A stretch of DNA of 64,000 nucleotides from Chitinophagales bacterium (GCA_026936105.1 JAIXKI010000004.1:124001-188000); one strand, 5' to 3'. Numbered from the stretch's first letter, positions 9,260 to 19,084 are shown. Notes: generated from the letters alone by a model not told the origin. Numbers and translations: made by a program.

Positions 9260-11050
9260 ATGTACGAGAAATTGCTTCGCTATATTGTCACGCTGAATCA
9301 ATGGCGGAAAAAGCATATTTCACAAGATAATTTTCTAATCATAGCTGCAGCCGTAGTCGGCGTCATTGGCGGATTAGCCGCATCCATTTTAAAAAAGCTG
9401 GTACATATTTTAGCCAACTATCTGCAGAACGATTTTCATTGGCAGTATAAATTTTACCTCTTTTTCTTTTTTCCTCTGATCGGCATCTTTCTCACTGTCC
9501 TTTATGTGAAGACCTTTATCCGGAAACATCCTTTTCGGCACGGTATTCCGCCATTGATCAAAAGTGTATCCCAGGAAAACAGCCGCCTGGATTTCCATAA
9601 TATCTACAGCCAGATCATCTCCAGCGCTATGACAGTAGGAATGGGTGGTTCTGCCGGACTGGAAGCGCCTGCTGCATCAAGCGGCGCTGCCATCGGCTCC
9701 AATTTCGGAAGACTGTTTGGCCTGAACTACAGGGAAACGACCATGCTGCTGGCTTGCGGTGGAGCAGCCGGCATATCGGCAGCATTCGGAAGCCCCATTG
9801 CAGGAATGGTGTTTGCGCTTGAAGTATTATTACCCGCATTTTCCATTCCGGCTTTTGTTCCTTTATTGATTTCCTCTGCCATTGCTTCCGTCATTGCAAA
9901 GATCATGCACAGCGAACCTTTGTTTATCAATATCGCAAGCAGGTGGGAAGTGGGTACTTTCTGGTTCTATGTAATCTTCGGTGTGGTTGCCGGATTCTAT
10001 ACGATCTTTTACAGCAGGCTGAATGAAACGATACCGAAGTTTTTTAATAAGATAAAAAATGAGTACAACAAGATCTGGATAGGAGGCATCATGCTCGGAG
10101 TGCTGGTGGCTCTTTTCCCTGCCATTTACGGAGAAGGTTACATTACGATACAAAAGTTACTTGATGGCGATTATCCATCACTGCTGGGCGACAGCATTTT
10201 TTCCGAATACCGTTCTTACACATGGATACTGGTGGGATTTGCCGTCTTATCGTTGATCGGTAAGACCTACGGATGTGTGATCACCATGAGCAGCGGCGGG
10301 AATGGCGGAATGTTCGGGCCCAGCGTGGTGATAGGAGGCTTGCTGGGATTTATTTTTGCTTTTGCAATGAATCAAACCGGATGGGTGCATTTGAATATCA
10401 CCAATTTCATTGTTGTGGGCATGGCGGCTTCGGTAAGCGGAGCCATGCATGCGCCGTTGACCGGAATTTTTCTGAGCGCTGAGATCACGGGAGGTTATGC
10501 ACTCATCGTACCGTTGATGGTGGTGGCGGCGATCTCTTATTTCATCAACAAAGCTTTCCGGAAATATTCCATTTACACAATGGTTCTGGCAGAACAGGGG
10601 TCGCTGGTGACCTCAGAAGATAAAGATGCCAGCGTGCTCATGCATTTGAAACTGAAATATCTTCTGGAAAAAGATTTTATTCAGCTTTCGGCAAAGGACA
10701 CTCCTTTCGAAAGAAGAAAAGATATTATTCAATCTTCAAGAAATGTTTTCCCGGTAGTGGATGACAGCGGAAAACTGTTGGGTGTTCTCAGTATTGAAGA
10801 ACTACTTGAACATATTGTAGGTGCCACTCCTGAAATACAGAACCTTCCCATGTCAGATATGGTACAGCCATCGGGCGACAAAGTGGTGATAGGAACAAGG
10901 ATGAGGGAAGTGATGCAGTTGATGGATAAAAAGAATATCAGGATATTGCCGGTGGTGGATCAGAACAACAAGTATCTTGGCTTCGTGACCAAGAACGGCA
11001 TTTTTAATAAATACAGAAAACTGCTGGTAAGGCAGAATGATATGCTATAA
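9260..11050 (+). CDS. ClC-type chloride channel/transporter with C-terminal CBS domains
   Basis: 596 residues. The N-terminal two-thirds is the multi-helix ClC fold with its selectivity-filter motifs: HGIPPLI (about 95), GGSAGLEAP with the gating glutamate at residue 135, and GGMFGP (349-354), the GxFxP motif. The C-terminal region (about 450-590) carries two CBS domains (for example NVFPVVDDSGKLLGVLSIEEL and RILPVVDQNNKYLGFVTKNG), which bind adenosine nucleotides in related proteins and regulate transport. Because the gating Glu is present, an H+/Cl- exchanger is as likely as a channel. Single gene, divergent from doxX. Confidence 0.95.
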   Translation: MYEKLLRYIVTLNQWRKKHISQDNFLIIAAAVVGVIGGLAASILKKLVHILANYLQNDFHWQYKFYLFFFFPLIGIFLTVLYVKTFIRKHPFRHGIPPLIKSVSQENSRLDFHNIYSQIISSAMTVGMGGSAGLEAPAASSGAAIGSNFGRLFGLNYRETTMLLACGGAAGISAAFGSPIAGMVFALEVLLPAFSIPAFVPLLISSAIASVIAKIMHSEPLFINIASRWEVGTFWFYVIFGVVAGFYTIFYSRLNETIPKFFNKIKNEYNKIWIGGIMLGVLVALFPAIYGEGYITIQKLLDGDYPSLLGDSIFSEYRSYTWILVGFAVLSLIGKTYGCVITMSSGGNGGMFGPSVVIGGLLGFIFAFAMNQTGWVHLNITNFIVVGMAASVSGAMHAPLTGIFLSAEITGGYALIVPLMVVAAISYFINKAFRKYSIYTMVLAEQGSLVTSEDKDASVLMHLKLKYLLEKDFIQLSAKDTPFERRKDIIQSSRNVFPVVDDSGKLLGVLSIEELLEHIVGATPEIQNLPMSDMVQPSGDKVVIGTRMREVMQLMDKKNIRILPVVDQNNKYLGFVTKNGIFNKYRKLLVRQNDML

Positions 11051-11218
11051 AGCTGGAAAGCTCTATAAGATTTGTAATGCTGATAAAGGGAATATTTATA
11101 GTTGTACAGGTTTAATTCTATGAGCCAATAAAAGAATGTAAGTGATCTCTATAATACTTGCTAAACTCCCAGAGCATTCTAAAATCAGACCATGTTGACA
11201 TTTTTTATTTTCTTTTTC

Positions 11219-11439
11219 CCTTGATGGAAAAAGAAACAAAAAGATCAAGGAAAAACGAATGGCTCCGCCCGTTTTTCCGGCCTACGCACTAAGTCTCCGC
11301 CAATTGGATCATGCTTTTTTATTTGTAGTGATAGGTTGAAGATCATTCTGCGTGATATTCGGGATCGCTGAAAGCGCTGCTTTTTCGCCTGAACTCCTTA
11401 GTGCAGAACGTGTACAAAAGACGGCGAAAAAGAGGCGCT
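11219..11439. repeat. Structured non-coding element with nested inverted repeats
   Basis: Three hairpin-forming arm pairs follow each other (positions in the intergenic entry). The two short ones share the GG at 11249-11250, so they cannot both form fully. The element lacks coding capacity and is unlike a simple terminator. From memory, sequences with a CCTTGATnnAAAAAGAAACAAAAA core are common between genes in Bacteroidota, so an interspersed repeat is the likeliest explanation; copy number cannot be judged from this window. Confidence 0.5.
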
Positions 11440-11520
11440 TGGGTTTTCTTCCTTTACGGGTTGGCCAGGAAATGAAACCTAAAGGAGGTTAGAGCATAAA
11501 GCGGTATGTCTTCACTCGAT

Positions 11521-11528
11521 TATATTTG
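11521..11528 (+). promoter_or_regulatory. -7 promoter element that fixes the start of the SLAC1-type gene
   Basis: TATATTTG is an exact TAnnTTTG match. A TTG codon at 11526 that could open the downstream frame lies inside this element, so it would be at or before the transcription start. The real start is therefore the ATG at 11562. Confidence 0.6.
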
Positions 11529-11561
11529 TATAAGAAATATTTCCCAATCATTTCAACCCGG

Positions 11562-12605
11562 ATGAATCATTTTATTTTACGATCTGCTGTTCAAAAATTA
11601 CCGCCGGCATATTTTGCATTACCCATGTCCACCGGCATCATTTCTGTTGCCTCTTTTACCCTGGGCTATGATTCCATCAGCCGTTTTCTTTTTATTGTGA
11701 ACGATATTGAACTGGTGATTTTGTCCCTGCTGCTTGTACTGAGGCTGATTTTTTTCTTTAATGACTTTAAAAAAGATCTTTCTTCTCATGCAGAAGGAGC
11801 GGGTTATCTTACCATTGTAGCGGCGCTTTGTATTTTCGGAACGAAATCCGTTTTAATAAAGAATGATGTTACGCCGGCAATAGCAGGATGGGGTATTGCC
11901 TTGGTGATCTGGCTGATGCTGATCTATTCTTTTTTCATCCTCATCACGTTTAAAAAAGAAAAGCCGACCCTGGAGAACGGGATCAACGGCTCTTGGCTGC
12001 TTTTTGTGGTGTCTGCACAAGCGTTGTCCATTTTGGGGAATCTCATTGCAACGTATTTTGATTTTCCTCCGCAGAACGAGTTATTTGTCACTTTTATTTT
12101 CTATTTGCTGGGAGTCTTGTTTTATCTCATCATCATCAGTCTTATTTTTTACAGAACGGCATTCTTTCCTATGGAGCCGGCAGAGTTCAAGCCTTCCTAC
12201 TGGATAGACATGGGCGCTGCTGCCATCAGTACCCTGGCAGGTACCATACTGGTCCGGCAAATGGAAGGAGTGGCGGAGTTCCAGACTTTCATTCCTTTTA
12301 CCAAAGTGTTCACTATGCTGTTCTGGGTGGGGGGAACCTGGTGGATTCCCGTTATTGTATTCCTTGAAATATGGAAGCGGGCTGAAATCAAGGTGCGGTA
12401 CAGCGCCGGATATTGGAGCCTTGTTTTTCCATTGGGAGTATATACCGTTTGCACCTGGCATCTGTCCCTTGTGATGGGACTCCCTTTTTTAAAACGTATT
12501 TCCGAAGTATTCATATTTATTGCATGGATCGCCTGGTTGACCACATATCTCAATATGCTTTTCAGGTTTGCGAAGCAATTACATGGTGCAAAGAAGATTT
12601 CCTGA
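11562..12605 (+). CDS. TehA/SLAC1-family (C4-dicarboxylate or anion) transporter
   Basis: About 347 residues from the ATG at 11562 (MNHFILRSAV). The family start is clear: LPPAYFALPMSTGIISVASF (about 15-33), followed by roughly ten hydrophobic helices throughout. TehA/SLAC1 proteins are trimeric anion channels or tellurite-resistance/dicarboxylate transporters in the inner membrane. Charge-poor helices and a conserved Phe-rich core fit, but the substrate is not predictable. A frame opening at 11526 (TTG) overlaps the promoter and was not used. Downstream an MFS gene begins 100 bp later with its own -7 element. Confidence 0.85.
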   Translation: MNHFILRSAVQKLPPAYFALPMSTGIISVASFTLGYDSISRFLFIVNDIELVILSLLLVLRLIFFFNDFKKDLSSHAEGAGYLTIVAALCIFGTKSVLIKNDVTPAIAGWGIALVIWLMLIYSFFILITFKKEKPTLENGINGSWLLFVVSAQALSILGNLIATYFDFPPQNELFVTFIFYLLGVLFYLIIISLIFYRTAFFPMEPAEFKPSYWIDMGAAAISTLAGTILVRQMEGVAEFQTFIPFTKVFTMLFWVGGTWWIPVIVFLEIWKRAEIKVRYSAGYWSLVFPLGVYTVCTWHLSLVMGLPFLKRISEVFIFIAWIAWLTTYLNMLFRFAKQLHGAKKIS

Positions 12606-12689
12606 AGTTTTCCTTATATGACACCGGGAATACAAGGAGTAACAAAGCCTGTATCAGAAAATCCCTGATTCCTGAAATTGATACTTTAC

Positions 12690-12697
12690 TAATTTTG
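12690..12697 (+). promoter_or_regulatory. -7 promoter element of the Fsr-type MFS gene
   Basis: TAATTTTG, an exact TAnnTTTG match only 8 bases before the ATG at 12706, implying a very short leader. This is common in Bacteroidota, which depend little on Shine-Dalgarno pairing. Confidence 0.5.
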
Positions 12698-12705
12698 CCC
12701 ACTTA

Positions 12706-13926
12706 ATGGAAACATCTCCTGCAAAAAGGGATATTCTTAGGGAAACGAAACAACTTACCGTTTACAGCATTTTATTCAGCATCAGTTTTTCTCACATGCT
12801 GAATGATACAATACAATCATTGATCCCTTCCATTTACCCTTTGTTGAAGGATTCATTTTCATTGAATTTTGCCCAGGTCGGATTGATCCAGCTTACTTTT
12901 CAGATGACGGCAAGTATCTTTCAACCGCTGGTAGGATCTTTTACCGACAAGAGGCCGCAACCATTCTCATTGGCAATAGGGATGAGCATCACCCTGATCG
13001 GGCTGATCTTTATTTCTTTTGCCAACAGTTACCCGGCCATTCTTTTATCTGTCGCATTGATAGGAACCGGTTCTTCCATTTTCCATCCTGAATCTTCCAA
13101 GATTGCTTACATGGCATCGGGGGGAAGAAGAGGGTTGGCTCAATCCATTTTCCAGGTAGGAGGAAATACAGGGACAGCAGTGGGCCCTTTGCTGGCAGCA
13201 TTGGTTATAGTAAGGTTTGGCAGAAGCCATGCTGTTTACTTCGGCATCCTTGCTCTGATCGCCATCGTTGTTTTAATTTATGTAGGAAAATGGGCTAAGC
13301 CGAAATTACTTCGGTTGAAGGCGGAAAGACGCAGAGGTAAAGTTGTGGAGTATCACACGGAGCTTTCAAAAAGAACAGTTCATATCACTGTGGCTATTTT
13401 ACTGGTACTGATCTTTTCCAAATATTTTTACCTGGCAAGCATCAGCAGTTATTACACTTTTTACCTGATAGAAAAATTTCATGTCAGCATCAAACATTCA
13501 CAGATATTTCTTTTTGGATTCCTGGCAGCGGCTGCAGCGGGGACTTACTTTGGCGGGCCGTTGGGAGATAAGTACGGAAGAAAATATGTGATCTGGTTTT
13601 CTATTCTCGGCGTAGCGCCTTTTACTTTATTGCTTCCTTATGTAAGTTTATTCTGGACGGCAGTGCTGAGTGTGATCATCGGCTTTGTATTGTCCTCTGC
13701 ATTTCCAGCCATCCTGGTTTATGCACAGGAACTGATGCCCGGAAAGATCGGGATGATATCAGGATTGTTTTTTGGTTTTGCATTCGGGATGGGCGGATTG
13801 GGTTCTGCCATGCTCGGCCTGCTGGCTGATGCCACTGATATTTATTTTGTTTATCATGTTTGTTCTTTTCTTCCGCTGATCGGATTGATTACATGGAAAC
13901 TTCCTGATCTTAAAAAAATCCGATAA
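12706..13926 (+). CDS. MFS transporter, fosmidomycin-resistance (Fsr)-like
   Basis: 406 residues with twelve predicted membrane helices. The N-terminal part, SFSHMLNDTIQSLIPSIYPLL followed by a hydrophobic stretch and the MFS loop motif GSFTDKRPQP, is characteristic of the Fsr subgroup. A second loop motif, GPLGDKYGRK, marks the symmetric C-terminal half. Fsr-type proteins export fosmidomycin and some other drugs by proton antiport; the natural substrate here is unknown. It is likely transcribed from its own promoter at 12690. Confidence 0.9.
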   Translation: METSPAKRDILRETKQLTVYSILFSISFSHMLNDTIQSLIPSIYPLLKDSFSLNFAQVGLIQLTFQMTASIFQPLVGSFTDKRPQPFSLAIGMSITLIGLIFISFANSYPAILLSVALIGTGSSIFHPESSKIAYMASGGRRGLAQSIFQVGGNTGTAVGPLLAALVIVRFGRSHAVYFGILALIAIVVLIYVGKWAKPKLLRLKAERRRGKVVEYHTELSKRTVHITVAILLVLIFSKYFYLASISSYYTFYLIEKFHVSIKHSQIFLFGFLAAAAAGTYFGGPLGDKYGRKYVIWFSILGVAPFTLLLPYVSLFWTAVLSVIIGFVLSSAFPAILVYAQELMPGKIGMISGLFFGFAFGMGGLGSAMLGLLADATDIYFVYHVCSFLPLIGLITWKLPDLKKIR

Positions 13927-14003
13927 CTCATTTTTTTCAATTAAAAACTATTTTTTGACATATACTAAAAATATGGAACTGTCCATTTGGATCAATTGAA
14001 CGG

Positions 14004-14011
14004 TATATTTG
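14004..14011 (+). promoter_or_regulatory. -7 promoter element of CMD copy 2
   Basis: TATATTTG, an exact TAnnTTTG match, 9 bases before the ATG at 14021, again a short leader. Confidence 0.5.
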
Positions 14012-14020
14012 TAAATAATT

Positions 14021-14458
14021 ATGAAAGAAAGGATCAACATTTCGACAGTGGCGCCTGAAGCCATCGAAGCCATGATCGGCCTGGAAAAGTATCTTGCTCA
14101 AAGCGGGCTGGACAGGAAGCTTTATGAATTGGTTAAAACCAGAGCATCGCAGATCAATGGTTGTGCTCATTGCATCAACATGCATGTGAGGGATGCCATG
14201 AAACTTGGAGAAACGGCCCAGCGTTTGTTCCTGCTGGATGCATGGAGGGAGACCGATCTTTACACTGAAAAAGAAAGAGCAGCATTGGCGCTTACCGAAT
14301 CCATGACGCTGATCAGCCGGGATCATGTTCCGGATGAAGTTTATAATAATGCGGCGGCACATCTTTCCGAAAAAGAATTGGCAGCAGTGATCATGACCGT
14401 GGTGACCATCAATGGATGGAACAGGATCTCCATCACGACAAAGACGCCGCTGGATTGA
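14021..14458 (+). CDS. Carboxymuconolactone decarboxylase (AhpD-like) family protein, copy 2
   Basis: 145 residues, a full-length close paralogue of the gene at 8121: the central blocks KLGETAQRLFLLDAWRETDL and TEKERA are identical. The active-site stretch reads RASQINGCAHCINMHVRDA, keeping CxxC and the downstream His. The two copies lie 5.9 kb apart with unrelated transport genes between, so they are an old local duplication or two independent acquisitions. The role is likely peroxide or thiol redox; the physiological substrate is unknown. Confidence 0.9.
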   Translation: MKERINISTVAPEAIEAMIGLEKYLAQSGLDRKLYELVKTRASQINGCAHCINMHVRDAMKLGETAQRLFLLDAWRETDLYTEKERAALALTESMTLISRDHVPDEVYNNAAAHLSEKELAAVIMTVVTINGWNRISITTKTPLD

Positions 14459-14748
14459 AAAGAGTTACTGATGTTTCGGGATAAAGGCTCTCAATAAAAT
14501 GCCTCTTTTCCTTTAATCGTAAATCTAAGTTCCGCAATTCAAAATATTTATTTTCAAAGACTTATTTGTTTTGTAAGTAGAAATTTCTCCGGTATTTTCT
14601 GTTTGCTTTATTAAGTTTCAGGATGATGGGAAATAGTGGATCTTAGGTCAGTTTAAAATTTTTATGCAGCCTGATCATCAGTATCCGTATTCTCTGCCGG
14701 TTTTAAATTAAAAGATAAACTAATTTTATCCCCCCGATAAAACATAAG

Positions 14749-16704
14749 ATGCCCAGGACAAGGACCGCACTCATAATACTTTTTCTCTTTGCCGGATCTT
14801 TATTGCCGTCCGGGGCTTATTCGCAAAATGATAATACTTCCATACAAACAGTGATCCACCTGCTCAGCTATGTATCCATGGACTATCCCCAGGCTGTGGA
14901 GAATGGCAAGGTTTTGAATGAACAGGAATACAGTGAGCAAAAAGAATTTTCTGCACAGGCTTATCAGATCACCAAAGAAGGAGTATTTCTGAAAGGGAAA
15001 GACAATGAGGTTTTGGAAAGCTTTCAACGCCTCATGAAACTGATTGAAGAAAAGAAACCTGCTCAGGATATCAGCACTGCTGCCGATCAGATCAAGAATA
15101 AGATCATTGAGATTACCGGTATTGCCACGGCTCCCAAAGTATGGCCAGACATCAATACGGGCAAAACCCTCTATGCCGCAAAGTGCATGGATTGCCATGG
15201 GGCGAATGGCGATGGTAAAGGTAAATTGGCGCTTACGCTGAATCCTCAGCCTACCGATTTTCTGAATAACGAATTGATGAGTAAAGTTTCTCCTTACCAG
15301 GCTTACAATACGATCAGATTGGGAGTTCAGGGAACAGGCATGCTGGGTTTTACCGATCTGAGCGATCAGGAAGTGTGGGATCTTGCTTTTTATATTAAAT
15401 CGCTTCGGTTCAAAAATGGATCTGCTTATGACAGCGCTTCATTGAGAAAAATATTCGATAAGGTTTATTCTTCGGTTTCCCTTGATGATGTAGCTACAAA
15501 GCCCGATAGCGATCTTCAAAATTTATTAAGCGCAAAGACAAAAGATGCGGTAGCCGGGCTGAATGCATTGAGGTCGTTGACACCGACAGGGGATATTTCA
15601 AAGAACAGCCTTTCGATAGCAGTAAAAAATCTTGAAGAAGCCATCAGCAATTATGAAAATGGAAACAAGTCGCTGGCCCGCTCAAACGCATTGAAAGCAT
15701 ACCTGGAAGGAATAGAGCCGGTGGAAGCAAGACTGCGTACCGTGAACCCGAAATTTGTTTTGGAACTGGAGCAACAAATGCTAAGTGTACGGCAAGCCAT
15801 CGAAAACAACAAAGGAGCCAAGGCTGTAAATGATGAGGCACAGAAAGCAATAGGCCTGATCGAAAAAGCAGGTCAGCTCATGCAGGATCAGCAACTGAAT
15901 TACTGGCTGACCTTCACATTAGCCGCCACCATTATGCTGCGTGAAGGCATTGAAGCCTTTCTGGTACTTGCAGTTATTCTCGCTCTCATACGTTCATCAG
16001 GTCTTAAGAAAGCGCTTCCCTGGATTCACGGCGGGTGGATCACGGCTGCCGTATTCGGAATTGCCGGATGGTATTTATCAGATTACATCATTCAGTTTGG
16101 CGGCAAAAACAGGGAGATCATGGAAGGAGTGATCTCGCTTATTGCTGTTGTAATATTGCTCTATGCGGGATTCTGGTTACACAATAATTCCAATGCACGT
16201 CAATGGAAGAAATTTATAGAAGAAAAGGTGGGCCGTTATCTCAACGGGGAAAGAATGTTCGGCCTTGCCGCCTTTTCTTTTATGGTCGTGTTCCGTGAAG
16301 CATTTGAAGTGATACTTTTCCTGAGGGCAGTAAGCCTGGAAGCCACTGAAAAAAATCAGTCGGCGATCGGACTCGGTGTTCTTGCCGCAGTGGCGGCTAT
16401 CGCCATTATTGCTTATGTATTCATGAAGTATTCAAAAATGATCCCGGTAAGGCAGTTATTCCGGTATTCTTCCTGGTTCATCGTTTTGCTGGCGATTATT
16501 CTTGTTGGCAAAGGAGTACATTCCATACAGGAAAGCGGATGGATAGCCGTGACCGGATTATCATCTTTCTTCCCGATAGACTGGCTGGGTATTTATCCCA
16601 CTATGGAAACACTGATGGCTCAGCTTGCATTGGTAGTCATTGTAATCATCACGTATTATATCAGCAATCAAAGAAGAAAGAAAGTGGCGCTGCATCAAAG
16701 TTGA
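14749..16704 (+). CDS. FTR1-family iron permease fused to a cytochrome c domain
   Basis: 651 residues. Order: signal peptide (1-25), a helical periplasmic region, a class I cytochrome c domain with CMDCHGANGDG (heme attachment at 146-150), a coiled-coil-like helical region (about 230-385), and a C-terminal seven-helix FTR1 permease with the two iron-binding REGIE (398-402) and REAFE (516-520) motifs. In the FTR1/Efe family the permease takes up Fe3+ formed by oxidation of Fe2+; an attached cytochrome c is a known variant in Bacteroidota and suggests that the oxidising electrons go to the respiratory chain. No separate ferroxidase gene is adjacent. The start is supported by the signal peptide. 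Confidence 0.9.
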   Translation: MPRTRTALIILFLFAGSLLPSGAYSQNDNTSIQTVIHLLSYVSMDYPQAVENGKVLNEQEYSEQKEFSAQAYQITKEGVFLKGKDNEVLESFQRLMKLIEEKKPAQDISTAADQIKNKIIEITGIATAPKVWPDINTGKTLYAAKCMDCHGANGDGKGKLALTLNPQPTDFLNNELMSKVSPYQAYNTIRLGVQGTGMLGFTDLSDQEVWDLAFYIKSLRFKNGSAYDSASLRKIFDKVYSSVSLDDVATKPDSDLQNLLSAKTKDAVAGLNALRSLTPTGDISKNSLSIAVKNLEEAISNYENGNKSLARSNALKAYLEGIEPVEARLRTVNPKFVLELEQQMLSVRQAIENNKGAKAVNDEAQKAIGLIEKAGQLMQDQQLNYWLTFTLAATIMLREGIEAFLVLAVILALIRSSGLKKALPWIHGGWITAAVFGIAGWYLSDYIIQFGGKNREIMEGVISLIAVVILLYAGFWLHNNSNARQWKKFIEEKVGRYLNGERMFGLAAFSFMVVFREAFEVILFLRAVSLEATEKNQSAIGLGVLAAVAAIAIIAYVFMKYSKMIPVRQLFRYSSWFIVLLAIILVGKGVHSIQESGWIAVTGLSSFFPIDWLGIYPTMETLMAQLALVVIVIITYYISNQRRKKVALHQS

Positions 16705-16926
16705 TATTATAAATAATTTTGTTTTACCATTTTTTTATAATCTCTCTCAACGAAACCTTTTTCCTATCACTCTTCTCCGGTCTTCCCTTCTGTCAACTAT
16801 TATAGCCGTGCTTCTAATTTTAAGAACTCTGTTTTCAGGAATCGTTATTTTTACCCGTTAAGAAATCAGATGGAAATACAATTCCTTTTCTGTTAAAACA
16901 ATATTCTGTCACTTTATAATATTGAT

Positions 16927-18354
16927 GTGAATACCGAAGAGATCCTCTCACGCCTCGGCCAGCTGAATAAAATCAGCAGCAAGCTGGAAATTCCTTCACA
17001 GGAAAGAAAAGAAATGATCAGCGACCTGTCAGCCTTTGTGGAGAACTATATTTCAGAATTAAATACTCAGAATATTTTCAGTGAAAGAAAGCCCGGCCCG
17101 CTTGCTATTACAGATCATCCGAAATCATTGAGTGAACTCCTGGACCTGTACAGAAAAGAAGTGACCGGAACAGGCATCAATGCTGCTTCGGGAAAACATC
17201 TGGGATATATTCCTGCCGGAGGCATTTTCACTTCGGCTGTTGCAGATTTCATTGCGGCCATCACCAATCCTTATGCAGGAGTTTATTATGCATCACCCGG
17301 GGCGGCAGCCATAGAGAATGAAGTGCTCCAATGGCTGAAGTCAGTATTTAATTTCCCCGAAGATTCAGTTGGTAACCTGACTTCAGGCGGATCGGTCTCC
17401 GCACTGATCGCATTCACTGCAGCAAGGGATAAACATGGAATAAAGAATGAAAAGATTAAAAGCAGTGTTGTTTATCTCACGGAACAGGTGCATCACTCTG
17501 CCCAGAAGGCATTGCGCATTATCGGGCTTGAAGATATTGTGTTGCGTTATGTTCCATTGGATGATCATCATCGTATGAAAACGGTTGAACTGAAAAGAAT
17601 GATCGTAGAAGATATTGCATCCGGACTGAACCCTTTCCTGGTGATCGGCACTGCGGGAACTACGGACACCGGCGCTGTTGATGACCTGGATGCGATTGCA
17701 GACATAGCAGAGAAATATAAGTTATGGTATCATGTGGATGCAGCTTACGGCGGATTTTTTATTCTGACTTCAAAAAAGAATTTATTCAAGGGAATTGAAA
17801 GGGCTGATTCGGTGATCATGGATCCGCATAAGAGCATGTTCGTTCCTTATGGCCTTGCCGCTGTATTGATAAAAGACAAAGCTTCGGCGCTCAAGTCTAA
17901 TTATTACACTGCCCATTACATGCAGGATGCGGCAGGAGAGGAGTTGATAAAAAGCCCTGCCAATCTTTCTCCGGAACTGACCCGTCACTTCAGGGGGCTG
18001 CGCCTGTGGCTGCCCTTGCAGATCCACGGGCAGGAGCCTTTCATTGCCTGCCTGGAGGAAAAACTTCTGCTGGTGAAATATTTCAGGGCAAAGCTCAGTG
18101 AACTCGGCTTTCAGCTTGGCCCTGAGCCTGATCTTTCCGTAAGTTATTTCTGGTATCCTTTCGGAAAAGATGAAGATGAAAAAAACAGGCAACTGATGAA
18201 GCAGATCCATTCGGATGGAGATGTGTATTTAAGTTCTTCCATCGTGAATGGCCGCTTTGTGATCCGCATGGCAATTCTTTCTTTCCGGACAAAAAAAGAA
18301 ACGATTGACAGGGCAGTGGAAATGATCAAAAGATGTCTTGCAAGAGTGAAATAA
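16927..18354 (+). CDS. Group II PLP-dependent decarboxylase
   Basis: 475 residues, starting at GTG 16927. An in-frame stop at 16894 lies a short way upstream and there is no ATG in between, so a GTG start is needed. The PLP-binding site is in DPHKSMFVPYG (the Lys forms the aldimine) and HVDAAYGGFF carries the Asp that contacts the pyridine nitrogen; the fold belongs to the aromatic amino acid / glutamate / tyrosine decarboxylase family. The N-terminal half has TSGGSVSALIAF, typical of the cofactor phosphate site. The amino acid substrate cannot be assigned from sequence. Single gene. Confidence 0.9.
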   Translation: MNTEEILSRLGQLNKISSKLEIPSQERKEMISDLSAFVENYISELNTQNIFSERKPGPLAITDHPKSLSELLDLYRKEVTGTGINAASGKHLGYIPAGGIFTSAVADFIAAITNPYAGVYYASPGAAAIENEVLQWLKSVFNFPEDSVGNLTSGGSVSALIAFTAARDKHGIKNEKIKSSVVYLTEQVHHSAQKALRIIGLEDIVLRYVPLDDHHRMKTVELKRMIVEDIASGLNPFLVIGTAGTTDTGAVDDLDAIADIAEKYKLWYHVDAAYGGFFILTSKKNLFKGIERADSVIMDPHKSMFVPYGLAAVLIKDKASALKSNYYTAHYMQDAAGEELIKSPANLSPELTRHFRGLRLWLPLQIHGQEPFIACLEEKLLLVKYFRAKLSELGFQLGPEPDLSVSYFWYPFGKDEDEKNRQLMKQIHSDGDVYLSSSIVNGRFVIRMAILSFRTKKETIDRAVEMIKRCLARVK

Positions 18355-18437
18355 ACTTACTCTTTCAGATATAACCGGGATTGAGCAGATCCTCAAACGG
18401 ATATTACTAATCAACCTGTAACTCCAAATCAAGAAGA

Positions 18438-18953
18438 TCAGTTATTCATTGCAGCATGGATCTTGTCATCAGCGCTGGCGCCGTACATTCCCGGAACAGG
18501 AATATTCAATAACCTGAAGAATACACCTAACTGTGCCCTGTGATGATATACATGATTCATACCGTTGTGACGAATAGCATCCTCTTTCGGCATGTCCAGG
18601 ATGATATGATGCCCGTTGCGCATTACCCAATTTTCTTTCAGGTCTTCATCCTTTGCTTTCCTGAGCGCTTCGATGGATTTTTTGGTTCCTTCTTCAAATC
18701 CGCGGATCAGGTCTTTCGTTGTGTGGATCTCCGGTTTCTTTGTCTTGTTCTCTGCAAAATCAAGATACCTTGTATTCACGATCAGCCCGGGCCTTGATGC
18801 AAGGTCAACAATATGGGAGGCCAATTCTTTAATGGTCATTGACCTGTCGTGCGGCCTCCAGTTAAAATTTGATTCAGGAACTCTCTCCAGCATCTTAATG
18901 GTGTTGGGAGCTTCTCTTTCAATTTCTTTGATGAATAGTTCTGTCAGTTTCAT
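18438..18953 (-). CDS. DinB family protein, copy 1
   Basis: 171 residues from the ATG at 18953; an earlier ATG two codons upstream is possible. A four-helix DinB fold with its metal-binding histidines: ASHIVDL, and near the C-terminus GMNHVYHHRAQLGVFFRLL. The ending NIPVPGMYGASADD is shared with the second DinB protein at 63225 (NVPVPGIYGPSADE), so the two belong to the same subgroup. Members include bacillithiol- or mycothiol-dependent transferases and DNA-damage-induced proteins; the role here is unknown. Confidence 0.85.
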   Translation of the reverse strand: MKLTELFIKEIEREAPNTIKMLERVPESNFNWRPHDRSMTIKELASHIVDLASRPGLIVNTRYLDFAENKTKKPEIHTTKDLIRGFEEGTKKSIEALRKAKDEDLKENWVMRNGHHIILDMPKEDAIRHNGMNHVYHHRAQLGVFFRLLNIPVPGMYGASADDKIHAAMNN

Positions 18954-19084
18954 GATCAACTGTTTTATATCAGAACAATCCCTGAAGCGAAATGTTTACT
19001 GAATTATTTTATCAGAGAGTGTTGATTATTCAGGAGGGAGAAGGAAAAATTAATGCTATGTTAATGATCATTCTTTCAATTTGC

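Larger units (their letters stand above)
11051..11561. other. Intergenic region with three consecutive inverted repeats
   Basis: No protein-coding gene is supported. The stretch 11219-11439 is packed with inverted repeats: CCTTGAT/ATCAAGG (11219-11225 with 11244-11250), GGAAAAACG/CGTTTTTCC (11249-11257 with 11270-11278), and a 17-bp arm pair with one or two mismatches, AGCGCTGCTTTTTCGCC (11373-11389) with 11423-11439. It looks like a non-coding interspersed element. The promoter of the next gene is at 11521. Confidence 0.6.
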
